64,000 bases of DNA, taken from assembly GCA_965198655.1 (NCBI GenBank), contig OZ240668.1, positions 2,604,001 through 2,668,000 of the forward strand, read 5' to 3'. The notes under the pieces were generated by a model. It did no database searches. It was not told the DNA's origin and saw only the letters and a program-made list of their open reading frames with translations. This DNA is from Lichenicola sp965198655. Its GTDB lineage: Bacteria; Pseudomonadota; Alphaproteobacteria; Acetobacterales; Acetobacteraceae. The position numbers and the translations under genes are program-made. Each line of letters opens with the position of its first letter. Position 1 is the stretch's first letter. This document shows, piece by piece, positions 35,237 through 42,771 of this stretch.

Positions 35237-36287
35237 AGCACGTTTGCTCCTGATTGAATCAGCCTGGGGGGATTCCGGCGCGGCGGCTTTTGTGATTCAA
35301 GCTGCTGCTGGGCAGGAGGCCAGCAGCAATGGCCAAGCCCTATTCGGACGACCTTCGTGCCCGCATTGGTTCGGCTGTCCGCGATGGCTATACGGTGCGT
35401 GAGGCAGCCGAACTATTCGGGGTGAGCGCCGCAACGGCGGTCCGGTGTGGTCAGCGGATGCGCCAATGTGGCAGTGCAGCAGCCAAGGCGATGGGTGGCG
35501 CCCGACGCGACGTGCTGGCAGAGCACAAGGAATGGCTGCGGGACCGGATCAAGGTAGCGCCCGACCTTACTCTCGACGCTCTCGTGGCCGAACTGGCCGC
35601 TCGTGGCCTGCAAGTCAGCCGTTGGGCGGTTTGGCGGTTTTGCCGCGCCGAGAACCTGACCTTTAAAAAAAAGCATTCTACCCAGCGAGCAGGAGCGGCC
35701 GTCCATCGTTCGCCGGCGTGAATTTTGGCGCAGGCTGCAGGCGGCTCTGCCACGCAATCGCTTGGTCTTTATCGATGAGACATGGGCAAAGACCAACATG
35801 ACCCGCTTGCACGGACGATCTTTGCGGGGCACCAGGTTGCACGCCAAGGTGCCATACGGACATTGGAAAACCCTGACGTTTGTTGCAGCGCTTCGGTCAG
35901 ATCGGATTGATGCGCCTTGCGTGTTCGATCAGCCGATCAATGCGGCCAGCTTCCTGGCCTGGGTCGAGCAAGCTTTGGTGCCGACGCTCAAGCCGGGCGA
36001 CATCGTGGTGATGGACAATCTTAGTTCGCACAAGAACGCCGCCGTTCGTGCGACACTCAGAGCCGCCGGCGCCAAGCTCTTCTTCCTGCCCGCTTACAGT
36101 CCCGACCTAAACCCGATCGAGCAAGTGTTCTCCAAGCTCAAGACGCTGCTGAGAAAAGCTGCCGAAAGAACGGTAGACGCGAGCTGGAAAAGGATCGGCA
36201 GCTTGCTCGACGAGTTCAAACCGGACGAATGCGGGAACTACCTCACTGCCGCTGGATACGTTGGTTCAACCTGATGCAAACTTGCTC
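35236..36287 (+). mobile_element. IS630-family insertion sequence
   Basis: 1,052 bp flanked by TA on both sides (35234-35235 and 36288-36289), the target duplication of the IS630/Tc1 group. Imperfect terminal inverted repeats begin GAGCACGTTTGC on the left and GAGCAAGTTTGC on the right (complement), 19 of the first 26 positions identical. It contains one transposase gene in two frames. It sits between the last codon of ynfA and repeat copy 5. Base composition is clearly lower in GC than the neighbours. Confidence 0.93.
35329..36274 (+). CDS. IS630 transposase in two frames (probable frameshifted product)
   Basis: Frame A (35329-35721) gives the N-terminal HTH part (MAKPYSDDLRARIG, REAAELFGVSAATAVRCGQR). 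At an A8 run (35665-35672, after LTFKKK) the continuation moves to the +1 frame: SILPSEQERPSIVRRREFW leads directly into the DDE domain to 36274. Catalytic residues are visible: D in VFIDETW, D in VMDNLSSHKN and E in SPDLNPIEQVFSKLK. Slippage on the A run (one A fewer, or +1 shifting) would give one ~315 aa protein, a common arrangement in this family; a disabling mutation is the alternative. Confidence 0.85.
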
Positions 36288-36295
36288 TAGAAGCT

Positions 36296-36490
36296 GTTTG
36301 AGACCTCTTGTTCGACTAACAAGCAAGGCCAGGGCTCTGCCCTGGACCCGCTGGGGCCGTCACGCGAAGCGTGCTCACGCACGAGGGCTCCAGACCCCTA
36401 TTACTTAAGAATTGGGTTTGAAGGACTCCGCCTTCATGGGGTCCAGGGGCAACGCCCCTGGGCTTTCTTCGTCCAACGGAGTTCTCAAAC
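36296..36490 (-). repeat. Four-hairpin repeat, copy 5, complete with terminal inverted repeats
   Basis: Ends GTTTGAGACCTC (36296-36307) and GAGTTCTCAAAC (36479-36490) are inverted repeats with 11 of 12 matching. In between are the tail, then hairpins in reverse order. The CTGGGGCC hairpin is interrupted by a ~25 bp insert that itself contains CACGCGAAGCGTG. It lies between the IS630 element and a convergent AraC gene. Confidence 0.85.
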
Positions 36491-36498
36491 GGACCCTC

Positions 36499-36566
36499 AG
36501 CGCATCATCCGATCGAACCGGCTCGGTCGAGCGGATAAAGATGCTCGACCAAAGAACGCGCTCTAG
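36499..36566. repeat. Short structured repeat, copy b
   Basis: About 68 bp nearly identical to 41864-41931: GCATCATCCGATCGAACCGG, then TCGAGCGGATAAAGATGC and an ACGCG-CTCTAG end. Nested inverted arms (GCATC/GATGC, CCGATCGA/TCGAGCGG) predict a strong hairpin. Its CTAG end supplies the stop codon of the AraC gene. Confidence 0.8.
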
Positions 36567-37540
36567 CCTGCCTCGGACCTCGTTCCGCGCGTGGGCGCGC
36601 GAACATGGCTCGGGGCGACGCCGATGATCCGCTTGAAGGCACGGCTGAAGGCGGCATCGGACTCGTAGCCGAGCCGCTTCGAGATGTCGGAGATGCGTGC
36701 GCGGTCGTAAGCCAGCCATTGCCGCGCCTGGTGCATCCGCACCTGTGCGACGTACTGCGCCGGGGTCTCGCCGACGATCGCGGCGAACTTCCCCGCGAAG
36801 CTCGAGCGCGACGCACCCATCACCCGAGCCAGCTCGACCACCGGCCAGTCTCGGTCAGGGCTGGCATGGATGGCCGCCAGCACGCGGCCGATCTCCGGAT
36901 CGCGCACCGCCGCCATCCAGCCGGTCGCGTCCTCGCCGCCTTGCTCCACCCAGGAGCGGATGATCTGTGCCGCCAGAACGTCGGCCAACCGGGCGACGAT
37001 GCCGCAGGCACCGAGGCGGTTCATCGCCACCTCGCGGCCCATCGCCTCGATCAAATGCGGGATGGTGGGATCGCTCCGCATCAGCGCGTTCGCGTGCATC
37101 ACGTCCGGCATCATGCGCAGCAGCGGATGCAGGCTGTCGAGGTTGAAGCGCATGGAGCCCGAGAACAACAGCCCGGCCTCGCCGTCGCCACCGGTCTGCA
37201 GATCGAAGATGTTGTCGCAGATCGACGTGCAGTTCACGCGCGGGAACGGCTGGAAGGCGGCGTCGACCTGGCTTGCCAGGGCGTGCGCGTCGCCTCGCGG
37301 CAGCAGCACGGCGTCACCTGCCTTGAGCTGCATCCAGGCGCCGGACGGGGCCTGCAGCCAGCAGTCCGCTTCCGCCACAAAGTGGAAATGCGCGTCCGCC
37401 TGCGCGGGATAGGAGAACGCCCAGGCGCCCAGGTGCCGGCAGCGGCTGTACTCGATGCCTTCGAGCCGAAGGCCGTTCAGCATCTCGGTGAGCAGATCCC
37501 CCCCCTGAGCCGAACCCGATTTGGAGCGACGATCATGCAT
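36563..37540 (-). CDS. AraC family regulator with N-terminal cupin domain
   Basis: 325 aa from ATG 37540 (MHDRRSKSG). Cupin_6-type sensing domain (LKAGDAVLLPRGDAH; ~1-200) followed by the AraC HTH pair (ELARVMGASRSSFAGKFAA and ISKRLGYESDAAFSRAFKRI). Divergent from an MFS efflux gene 68 bp away, its likely target. The stop codon lies in the short repeat at 36499-36566. Confidence 0.9.
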   Translation of the reverse strand: MHDRRSKSGSAQGGDLLTEMLNGLRLEGIEYSRCRHLGAWAFSYPAQADAHFHFVAEADCWLQAPSGAWMQLKAGDAVLLPRGDAHALASQVDAAFQPFPRVNCTSICDNIFDLQTGGDGEAGLLFSGSMRFNLDSLHPLLRMMPDVMHANALMRSDPTIPHLIEAMGREVAMNRLGACGIVARLADVLAAQIIRSWVEQGGEDATGWMAAVRDPEIGRVLAAIHASPDRDWPVVELARVMGASRSSFAGKFAAIVGETPAQYVAQVRMHQARQWLAYDRARISDISKRLGYESDAAFSRAFKRIIGVAPSHVRAPTRGTRSEAG

Positions 37541-37608
37541 GACGGGTCTTCTAGCATGGAAACGCCAGACGATCGACGCCACCTACCGGTCAACCTGGAA
37601 GCGGTGCC

Positions 37609-38835
37609 ATGTCAGAAACGTCCAGCCGCGTCGACACGGTCACGCCGCGCCCTCCGCCAGGTAGCGGCACCGGACCGGCGCATGCCGCCTGGGGGGCGGT
37701 GTTCTCCTTGGCCCTCGGCGTGTTCGCGCTGGTCACGGCGGAGTTCCTGCCCGCCAGCCTGCTGACGCCCATGGCAAGCGGCCTCGGCGTCTCCAATGGA
37801 ACCGCCGGACAGGCCGTCACCGCGACCGCGCTGGTCGGAGCCCTCGCCGGGCCGATCGTCGTGGTCGGGCTCGGCCGGATCGACCGGCGGGTGATCGTGC
37901 GCGCGTTGCTGCTGCTGCTGGTGGCGTCGAACCTGCTGGCGGCCCTGGCCTCGACCGTCTGGATCCTGCTCGCGGCACGAGTGGCGCTCGGGTTCGCGCT
38001 CGGCGGCTTCTGGTCGCTGGCACCTGCCCTGTGCCTGCGTCTGGTGCCGCAGCGGCTGGTCGCGCGGGCGATCTCGGTCATCTTCACCGGCGTGTCCGCC
38101 GCCACGGTCTGCGCGGCGCCGCTCGGGGCCTATCTCGGCGACCTGATCGGTTGGCGCATGACGTTCCTGTCGGCCGGCGGATTGTCCGTGGCGGCCCTGC
38201 TGGCGCTGTTCGCGACCCTTCCCCGGCTGCCGGCGACGGACGCTCCGGGCCTCGGCACCTTCCTGGTCCTGCTGCGCCGGCCGCGCATCCAGGTCGGCAT
38301 GCTGACCCTGCTCCTGGTGATCTCCGGGCACTTCGCCGGCTTCACCTACGTGCGGCCGTTCCTGGAACAGGTGTCGCACCTGCACGCCGCGCGGATATCG
38401 CTGGTGCTTCTCGTGTTCGGCGTCGGCGGCTTCTTCGGCAACCTCGCCGGCGGCGTCGTTGCCGGACGAAGCGCCAGGCTCGGCGTCGGGCTGGGATCGC
38501 TGCTGCTCGCGGCGGCGTCGCTGCTGTTGCTCGGCTACGGTGCCGCCGCATCCGTCACCTTCACTGCTCTGGCGGCTTGGGGCTTCGCCTTCGGCGCGCT
38601 GCCAGTGGCGCTGCAGACCCTGACCACGCAGTCGGCGCCCGACCATGCGGAGAGTGCCGGTGCCCTGCTGGTGACGATGTTCCAGATCGCGATCGCCACC
38701 GGGGCCATCGTCGGCGGCCTGCTCGTCGACGGCTTCGGTGCCCGTGGGGCGATCGGCTATTGCGGCCTGGGCGCCGTCGCCGGCAGCCTGGTGATGTTCG
38801 GGCTGGGGCGACGTGGTGTCCCTAAGATCGTTTGA
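37609..38835 (+). CDS. MFS transporter, DHA1-type (NepI/AraJ-like efflux)
   Basis: 408 aa with about 12 hydrophobic segments. Motifs of the DHA1 sugar/nucleoside efflux branch: LGVFALVTAEFLPASLLTPM in TM1, GRIDRRVIVRALLLLL (motif A region) and the RVALGFALGGFWSLAP helix. Substrate unknown; may export sugars, nucleosides or drugs. Its stop TGA lies inside the left terminal repeat of repeat copy 6 (GTTTGAGAACTC). Confidence 0.88.
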   Translation: MSETSSRVDTVTPRPPPGSGTGPAHAAWGAVFSLALGVFALVTAEFLPASLLTPMASGLGVSNGTAGQAVTATALVGALAGPIVVVGLGRIDRRVIVRALLLLLVASNLLAALASTVWILLAARVALGFALGGFWSLAPALCLRLVPQRLVARAISVIFTGVSAATVCAAPLGAYLGDLIGWRMTFLSAGGLSVAALLALFATLPRLPATDAPGLGTFLVLLRRPRIQVGMLTLLLVISGHFAGFTYVRPFLEQVSHLHAARISLVLLVFGVGGFFGNLAGGVVAGRSARLGVGLGSLLLAAASLLLLGYGAAASVTFTALAAWGFAFGALPVALQTLTTQSAPDHAESAGALLVTMFQIAIATGAIVGGLLVDGFGARGAIGYCGLGAVAGSLVMFGLGRRGVPKIV

Positions 38836-38999
38836 GAACTCGGTGGACCGCGAAGGCCAGGGGCGTTGCCCCTGGACCCCATGAAGGGCAAAACCTTTCA
38901 AACCCGATTCTTAAAGTAACGGGGTCTGGGGCCTCTGGCCCCAGCGGGTCCAGGGCAGAGCCCTGGCCTTGCTTGTTGATCGAACACGAGGTCTCAAAC
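38830..38999 (+). repeat. Four-hairpin repeat, copy 6, complete with terminal inverted repeats
   Basis: 170 bp bounded by GTTTGAGAACTC (38830-38841) and GAGGTCTCAAAC (38988-38999), inverted repeats with 11 of 12 matching. Hairpins at 38853-38970, then the GCTTGTTGATCGAACAC tail. This is the cleanest whole copy. It supplies the MFS stop codon and lies between the convergent MFS and gntK genes. Confidence 0.87.
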
Positions 39000-39084
39000 A
39001 GCCTCTTCGGTCGGGATGCAGCGTGTCCAGCTCGAGCCTCCGCAGGGTCATGCTGGTCAGCCACGACCTCACGTCCCGGTCGAC

Positions 39085-39603
39085 CTAGGCTTTCAGTTGG
39101 CCCAGGACGTCCTCGATAGTGCCGGCGACCGTCTCGTGCGCCACCACCTCGATCACCTGCTCGCCCTCGCCCGGCTCCTCCAGCGTGCGGAGCTGGGTGG
39201 GGAGCAGGCTGCTCGGCATGTACAGGTGGGTGCGGCGGGCGAGCCGCTCCTTCAGCACCGCTTCCGGCACCTTGAGGTAGAGGAACCACACGTCGTCCAG
39301 GCCTTGCCACAGGACCTCGCGGTAGGCGCGCTTCAGCGCCGAGCAGGTCAGGATTCCCGGCTCATGCGCGTCGTGCCGGGCACGGATCCAGGCGGCGCAA
39401 GTGGCGAGCCAGGGCGCCCGGTCATCGTCGTCGAGCGGGATGCCTTGACGCATCTTCTCCACGTTGGCCGGCGGATGGAGCTCGTCGCCCTCCTGGAAGG
39501 TCCAGCCGAGCGCGTCGCGCAGGCCGAGCGCCAGGCTGGACTTGCCCGACCCGGACACGCCCATCACCACCAGGATCCTCGGCCGCACCATCGACCCGCT
39601 CAT
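39085..39603 (-). CDS. gntK: Gluconokinase
   Basis: 172 aa P-loop sugar kinase: GVSGSGKSS near residue 16, FQEGDELHPPANVEKMRQG and CSALKRAYREVL are characteristic of GntK/IdnK. Phosphorylates gluconate to 6-phosphogluconate, feeding the operon's gnd step, useful in an organism that makes gluconate periplasmically. The ATG overlaps the rpiA stop (ATGA). Last gene of the operon. Confidence 0.93.
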   Translation of the reverse strand: MSGSMVRPRILVVMGVSGSGKSSLALGLRDALGWTFQEGDELHPPANVEKMRQGIPLDDDDRAPWLATCAAWIRARHDAHEPGILTCSALKRAYREVLWQGLDDVWFLYLKVPEAVLKERLARRTHLYMPSSLLPTQLRTLEEPGEGEQVIEVVAHETVAGTIEDVLGQLKA

Positions 39604-40292
39604 CCGCGTTCGAAGCGTTGCACGCCCCCCGCCCCGGCCAACAGGGCGAGGGAGGCGCGGCCAACGAACAGCCCGCACTCGAACACCCCGACGATCGCGC
39701 GGATCGCCGCCTCCATCTCCGACGGGTCGGCGAGCGGGGCGGTGGCGCAGTCGAGGATCATGTTGCCGCCATCGGTGACGAACAGCGTGCCGCCGCGATC
39801 CCGGCGCGGCGTCGGCGTCAGGCCCAGCAGGCCAAGCTGGCGTGCCGCCGACTCCCAGCCGAACGACGACACCTCGACCGGGATAGGCGCGTGCGTGCCC
39901 AGCCGGTCGACCAGCTTGCTGTCGTCCGCCACCACCACCATCCGCTTCGACGCCGCCGCCACGATCTTCTCGCGCAGCAGCGCCCCGCCCAGGCCCTTGA
40001 TCAGGTTCAGGGTACCCCGCTCGACCTCGTCGGCGCCGTCGATGGTGAGGTCGATTTCCGAATGGCTGGAAAAGCCCGCGATCTCGATGCCGAGTGCCAG
40101 CGCCTGCGCCTCGCTGCGCTTCGAGGTCGGGATGCCGACGAAGTGCAACCCCTCCCTCACCCGCTCGCCCAGGCTGTCGATCACGCATTTGGCGGTGGAG
40201 CCGGTGCCGAGGCCCACCACCATGCCGTCTTCGACCAGCCGAGCCGCTTCCGCGCCGACCTGCCGCTTCAGCGCCTCTGCCGGGTCATCCAT
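39600..40292 (-). CDS. rpiA: Ribose-5-phosphate isomerase A
   Basis: 230 aa. Motifs GLGTGSTAKCVIDSL, IDLTIDGADEV, KGLGGALLREKIVA and VTDGGNMILDC are diagnostic for RpiA. Interconverts ribose-5-phosphate and ribulose-5-phosphate. Overlaps pgl by 8 bp and gntK by 4 bp. Confidence 0.96.
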   Translation of the reverse strand: MDDPAEALKRQVGAEAARLVEDGMVVGLGTGSTAKCVIDSLGERVREGLHFVGIPTSKRSEAQALALGIEIAGFSSHSEIDLTIDGADEVERGTLNLIKGLGGALLREKIVAAASKRMVVVADDSKLVDRLGTHAPIPVEVSSFGWESAARQLGLLGLTPTPRRDRGGTLFVTDGGNMILDCATAPLADPSEMEAAIRAIVGVFECGLFVGRASLALLAGAGGVQRFERG

Positions 40293-41028
40293 GGGACGCG
40301 GCTCCGGCGGCCGCCCGGTCCAGCACCCAGATCAGCTCGCCCACGGTCGCAACATGGGTCGCGGGCAGCGCTGCGTCGCCGCCACGCACCTTGGCCACCA
40401 CCGCGGCCTTGGCCTCGCCTGCGACCAGGAACAGCACCACCCGGCTGCTGGCGATCGCCGGATAGGTCAGGGTCAGGCGCGTGTGCGGCGCGTCGTGCGG
40501 CACGCATGGCACGACCCAGGCTTCGCGCTCGGCGAGCGCATCGGTGTCCGGGAACAGCGACGCGATGTGTCCGTTCTCGCCAAGTCCTAGCAGCACCACG
40601 TCGAACAGCGGCCGGTCCGGCTGCAGCACCTCGGCGCCGTACTGCATCTGCAGCTCGCGCCCGTAGCGGCGCGCGGCGTCGGCCGGGTCGCCGTCGGTGG
40701 GCATGCGGTGCACCGAGTTCGGCGGCACCGGCACGTGCGACAGCATCGCCAGGTTGGCCATGTTGTAGTTGCTCGACGGGTCGTCCGGCGGCACGAAGCG
40801 CTCGTCGCCGAAGAACAGTTGCACCCGGTTCCACGGGAACCGCTTGGCATGGCTGCCGGCTGCCAGGATCTCGTAGAGGCGCTTGGGCGTCGAGCCGCCG
40901 GACAGCGCCACGGTGAACGGCCCGTCGCTGGCGAGTGCCCGCTCGGTGAGGAAGTCGGCGGCATGGCGCGCGACCGCTTCCGCGTCGTCCAGCACCTCGG
41001 CTCGACCGGTGGTGGCGTCGCTGCTCAT
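40285..41028 (-). CDS. pgl: 6-phosphogluconolactonase
   Basis: 247 aa, DevB/SOL type: VALSGGSTPKRLYEIL, FFGDERFVPPDDPSSNYNMA and LLGLGENGHIASLFPDT. Hydrolyses 6-phosphogluconolactone from zwf. Starts within the end of the HAD gene (4 bp overlap). Confidence 0.95.
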   Translation of the reverse strand: MSSDATTGRAEVLDDAEAVARHAADFLTERALASDGPFTVALSGGSTPKRLYEILAAGSHAKRFPWNRVQLFFGDERFVPPDDPSSNYNMANLAMLSHVPVPPNSVHRMPTDGDPADAARRYGRELQMQYGAEVLQPDRPLFDVVLLGLGENGHIASLFPDTDALAEREAWVVPCVPHDAPHTRLTLTYPAIASSRVVLFLVAGEAKAAVVAKVRGGDAALPATHVATVGELIWVLDRAAAGAASHG

Positions 41029-41843
41029 GCGGTCTCTCCTAGCACGTAGCGCTCGATCGCCTTGGCGAAGCCCTCCTCCTCGGAGGAATCGCTCACATGC
41101 GTCGCCTGGGCCTTCACCTCGTCGCTGGACTGCCCCATCGCGATCGACAGCCCGCTGCGCTTGAACATCAGCACGTCGTTGGGCTGGTCGCCGAGAGTGG
41201 CGATCTCGGCTGCCTTGACGCCGAGCATGCGCTCCAGGCTGGTGACGACGCCGCCCTTGTTGGCCTGCGGGTGGGTGACGTCGAGGTAGTACGGCTGCGA
41301 GCGCGCCGCCGAGGCGCTGTCGCCGAGCGCCTCCTGCGCGTCGCGCTCGACGGTCTTCATCAGCTCCAGGTCGTCGCTGACGCCGACGATCTTCACCGCC
41401 GAATCGAGTGCTGCGTCGAAATCGTGCGCGACCTTGGGCGGAAACTTCACCGTCCACTGCTCGCGCTCGACGTGCGGACCCTTGAGGTTGGGAACCAGCC
41501 AGTCCTCGCCGCTGTAGACCCAGACGTCGACCTTGTGGTCGCGCAGCACCTGCACCGTCTTGCCCGCCGCCTCGCGCGACAGCGTCTTGGCCTCGATAAT
41601 CGACAGGTCGGGGTTCACGAACAGCCCGCCGTTGAAGCCGGCGATCGGCTCGCTGATGCCGAGCGGCTCGATCAGCATGCCCATCCCCTTCGGCGGCCGT
41701 CCGCTGGTGACGGCGAAGCGGATCCCGCGCTCGCGCAGGCTACGCACCGCGCGGATCGCCCGCTCGGTGAGGATCTTCTCCTTGGTCACCAGCGTCCCGT
41801 CCACGTCGGCCAGCACCAGGCTGATCTTCATCGGCTCGGCCAT
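41025..41843 (-). CDS. Cof-type HAD-IIB phosphatase A
   Basis: 272 aa. HAD motifs: LVLADVDGTLVT (nucleophile Asp), TSGRPPKG, the IIB cap domain, a lysine in ANKGGVV and LGDQPNDVLMF. Likely a sugar phosphate or phosphorylated-metabolite phosphatase. Its position inside the pentose-phosphate operon suggests a housekeeping or overflow role, but the substrate is unknown. A close relative is encoded immediately upstream at 41929-42771. Confidence 0.88.
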   Translation of the reverse strand: MAEPMKISLVLADVDGTLVTKEKILTERAIRAVRSLRERGIRFAVTSGRPPKGMGMLIEPLGISEPIAGFNGGLFVNPDLSIIEAKTLSREAAGKTVQVLRDHKVDVWVYSGEDWLVPNLKGPHVEREQWTVKFPPKVAHDFDAALDSAVKIVGVSDDLELMKTVERDAQEALGDSASAARSQPYYLDVTHPQANKGGVVTSLERMLGVKAAEIATLGDQPNDVLMFKRSGLSIAMGQSSDEVKAQATHVSDSSEEEGFAKAIERYVLGETA

Positions 41844-41863
41844 CGCGTCCCATCTCCTTTTTC

Positions 41864-41931
41864 TAGAGCATCATCCGATCGAACCGGTTCGATCGAGCGG
41901 ATAAAGATGCTCGACCAAACAACGCGTTCTA
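41864..41931. repeat. Short structured repeat, copy a (TA-flanked)
   Basis: Begins TAGAGCATCATCC and ends GCGTTCTA. Nested arms GAGCATC/GATGCTC and CCGATCGAACCGG/TTCGATCGAGCGG form a long imperfect hairpin. It lies between the two HAD genes and its CTA end is the stop codon of the upstream HAD gene. It may weaken downstream transcription or stabilise mRNA ends. Confidence 0.8.
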
Positions 41932-42771
41932 GGCAGCCGGAGCACGCGGCAGGATCAGCTCCTCGACCGCCTGCGCCCAACCATCCTCGGCATTGCTCGA
42001 GGTCACGAAATGCGCGGCCTGCGCCACCTGTTCCGGCGCGTTGCCCATCGCCACCGCGAGGCCCGCGGCCTCGAGCATGGAGATGTCGTTGTCCATGTCG
42101 CCGATGCAGGCGAGCTCGGTGCGGTCGACCCCCAGCAGCGCCGCCAAGCGGAGCGCCGCGCGCCCCTTGTTGGCCTCCGGATGGGTGATGTCGAGATACC
42201 AGGGCGAGGAGCGGTACGCGCTGACCTGACCCTCCAGCATCGCGCCCAGCTCGATCTCGACGCGTTCGAGCAGCGGGTAGTCGGTGCTGGCGCCCATGAT
42301 CTTGCCGATCGCGCCGTAGAACGGCTCGAACGAGTCCACCACCGTCGGCTCGAACTGCACCGCCTTACGCTCGCGTGGCACGAACGCGCCGGCGACGTCG
42401 CGGATCACCCACTGGTGCCCGGTGAACAGCCAGCACTCGATCCCATTGGTGCCCAGCGTTTCCACCGCGAGCCGCGCCGCCTGCGGGTCGAGCGGCTGCA
42501 GCTCCAGAACAGTGCCGTCGGCGGCGACGATCTCGCCGCCATTCAGGCCGGCGGCGGGGGTGTCGATCCCGAGCGGACGGAGGAACATCTGCATCCCACG
42601 TACGGACCGGCTGCTCGCCAGGCACAGCATGATCCCGGCCGCACGCAGCCTCGCCGCGGACGCCAGCGTCGCCGGGCTCAACTGCTTGTCGGGGTCGATG
42701 AGGGTGCCGTCGATGTCCGACACCAGCAGCCTGATCCGCGGCGAGGGCGGCGCGCGCGGCGGGATCATCAT
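41929..42771 (-). CDS. Cof-type HAD-IIB phosphatase B
   Basis: 280 aa. LLVSDIDGTLIDPDKQLSP (nucleophile Asp), ASSRSVRGM, THPEANKGRAAL and IGDMDNDISML, as in the neighbouring HAD gene. Both share the sequence layout and probably arose by duplication. ATGA overlap with zwf. Stop codon TAG comes from the short repeat. Confidence 0.87.
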   Translation of the reverse strand: MMIPPRAPPSPRIRLLVSDIDGTLIDPDKQLSPATLASAARLRAAGIMLCLASSRSVRGMQMFLRPLGIDTPAAGLNGGEIVAADGTVLELQPLDPQAARLAVETLGTNGIECWLFTGHQWVIRDVAGAFVPRERKAVQFEPTVVDSFEPFYGAIGKIMGASTDYPLLERVEIELGAMLEGQVSAYRSSPWYLDITHPEANKGRAALRLAALLGVDRTELACIGDMDNDISMLEAAGLAVAMGNAPEQVAQAAHFVTSSNAEDGWAQAVEELILPRAPAA

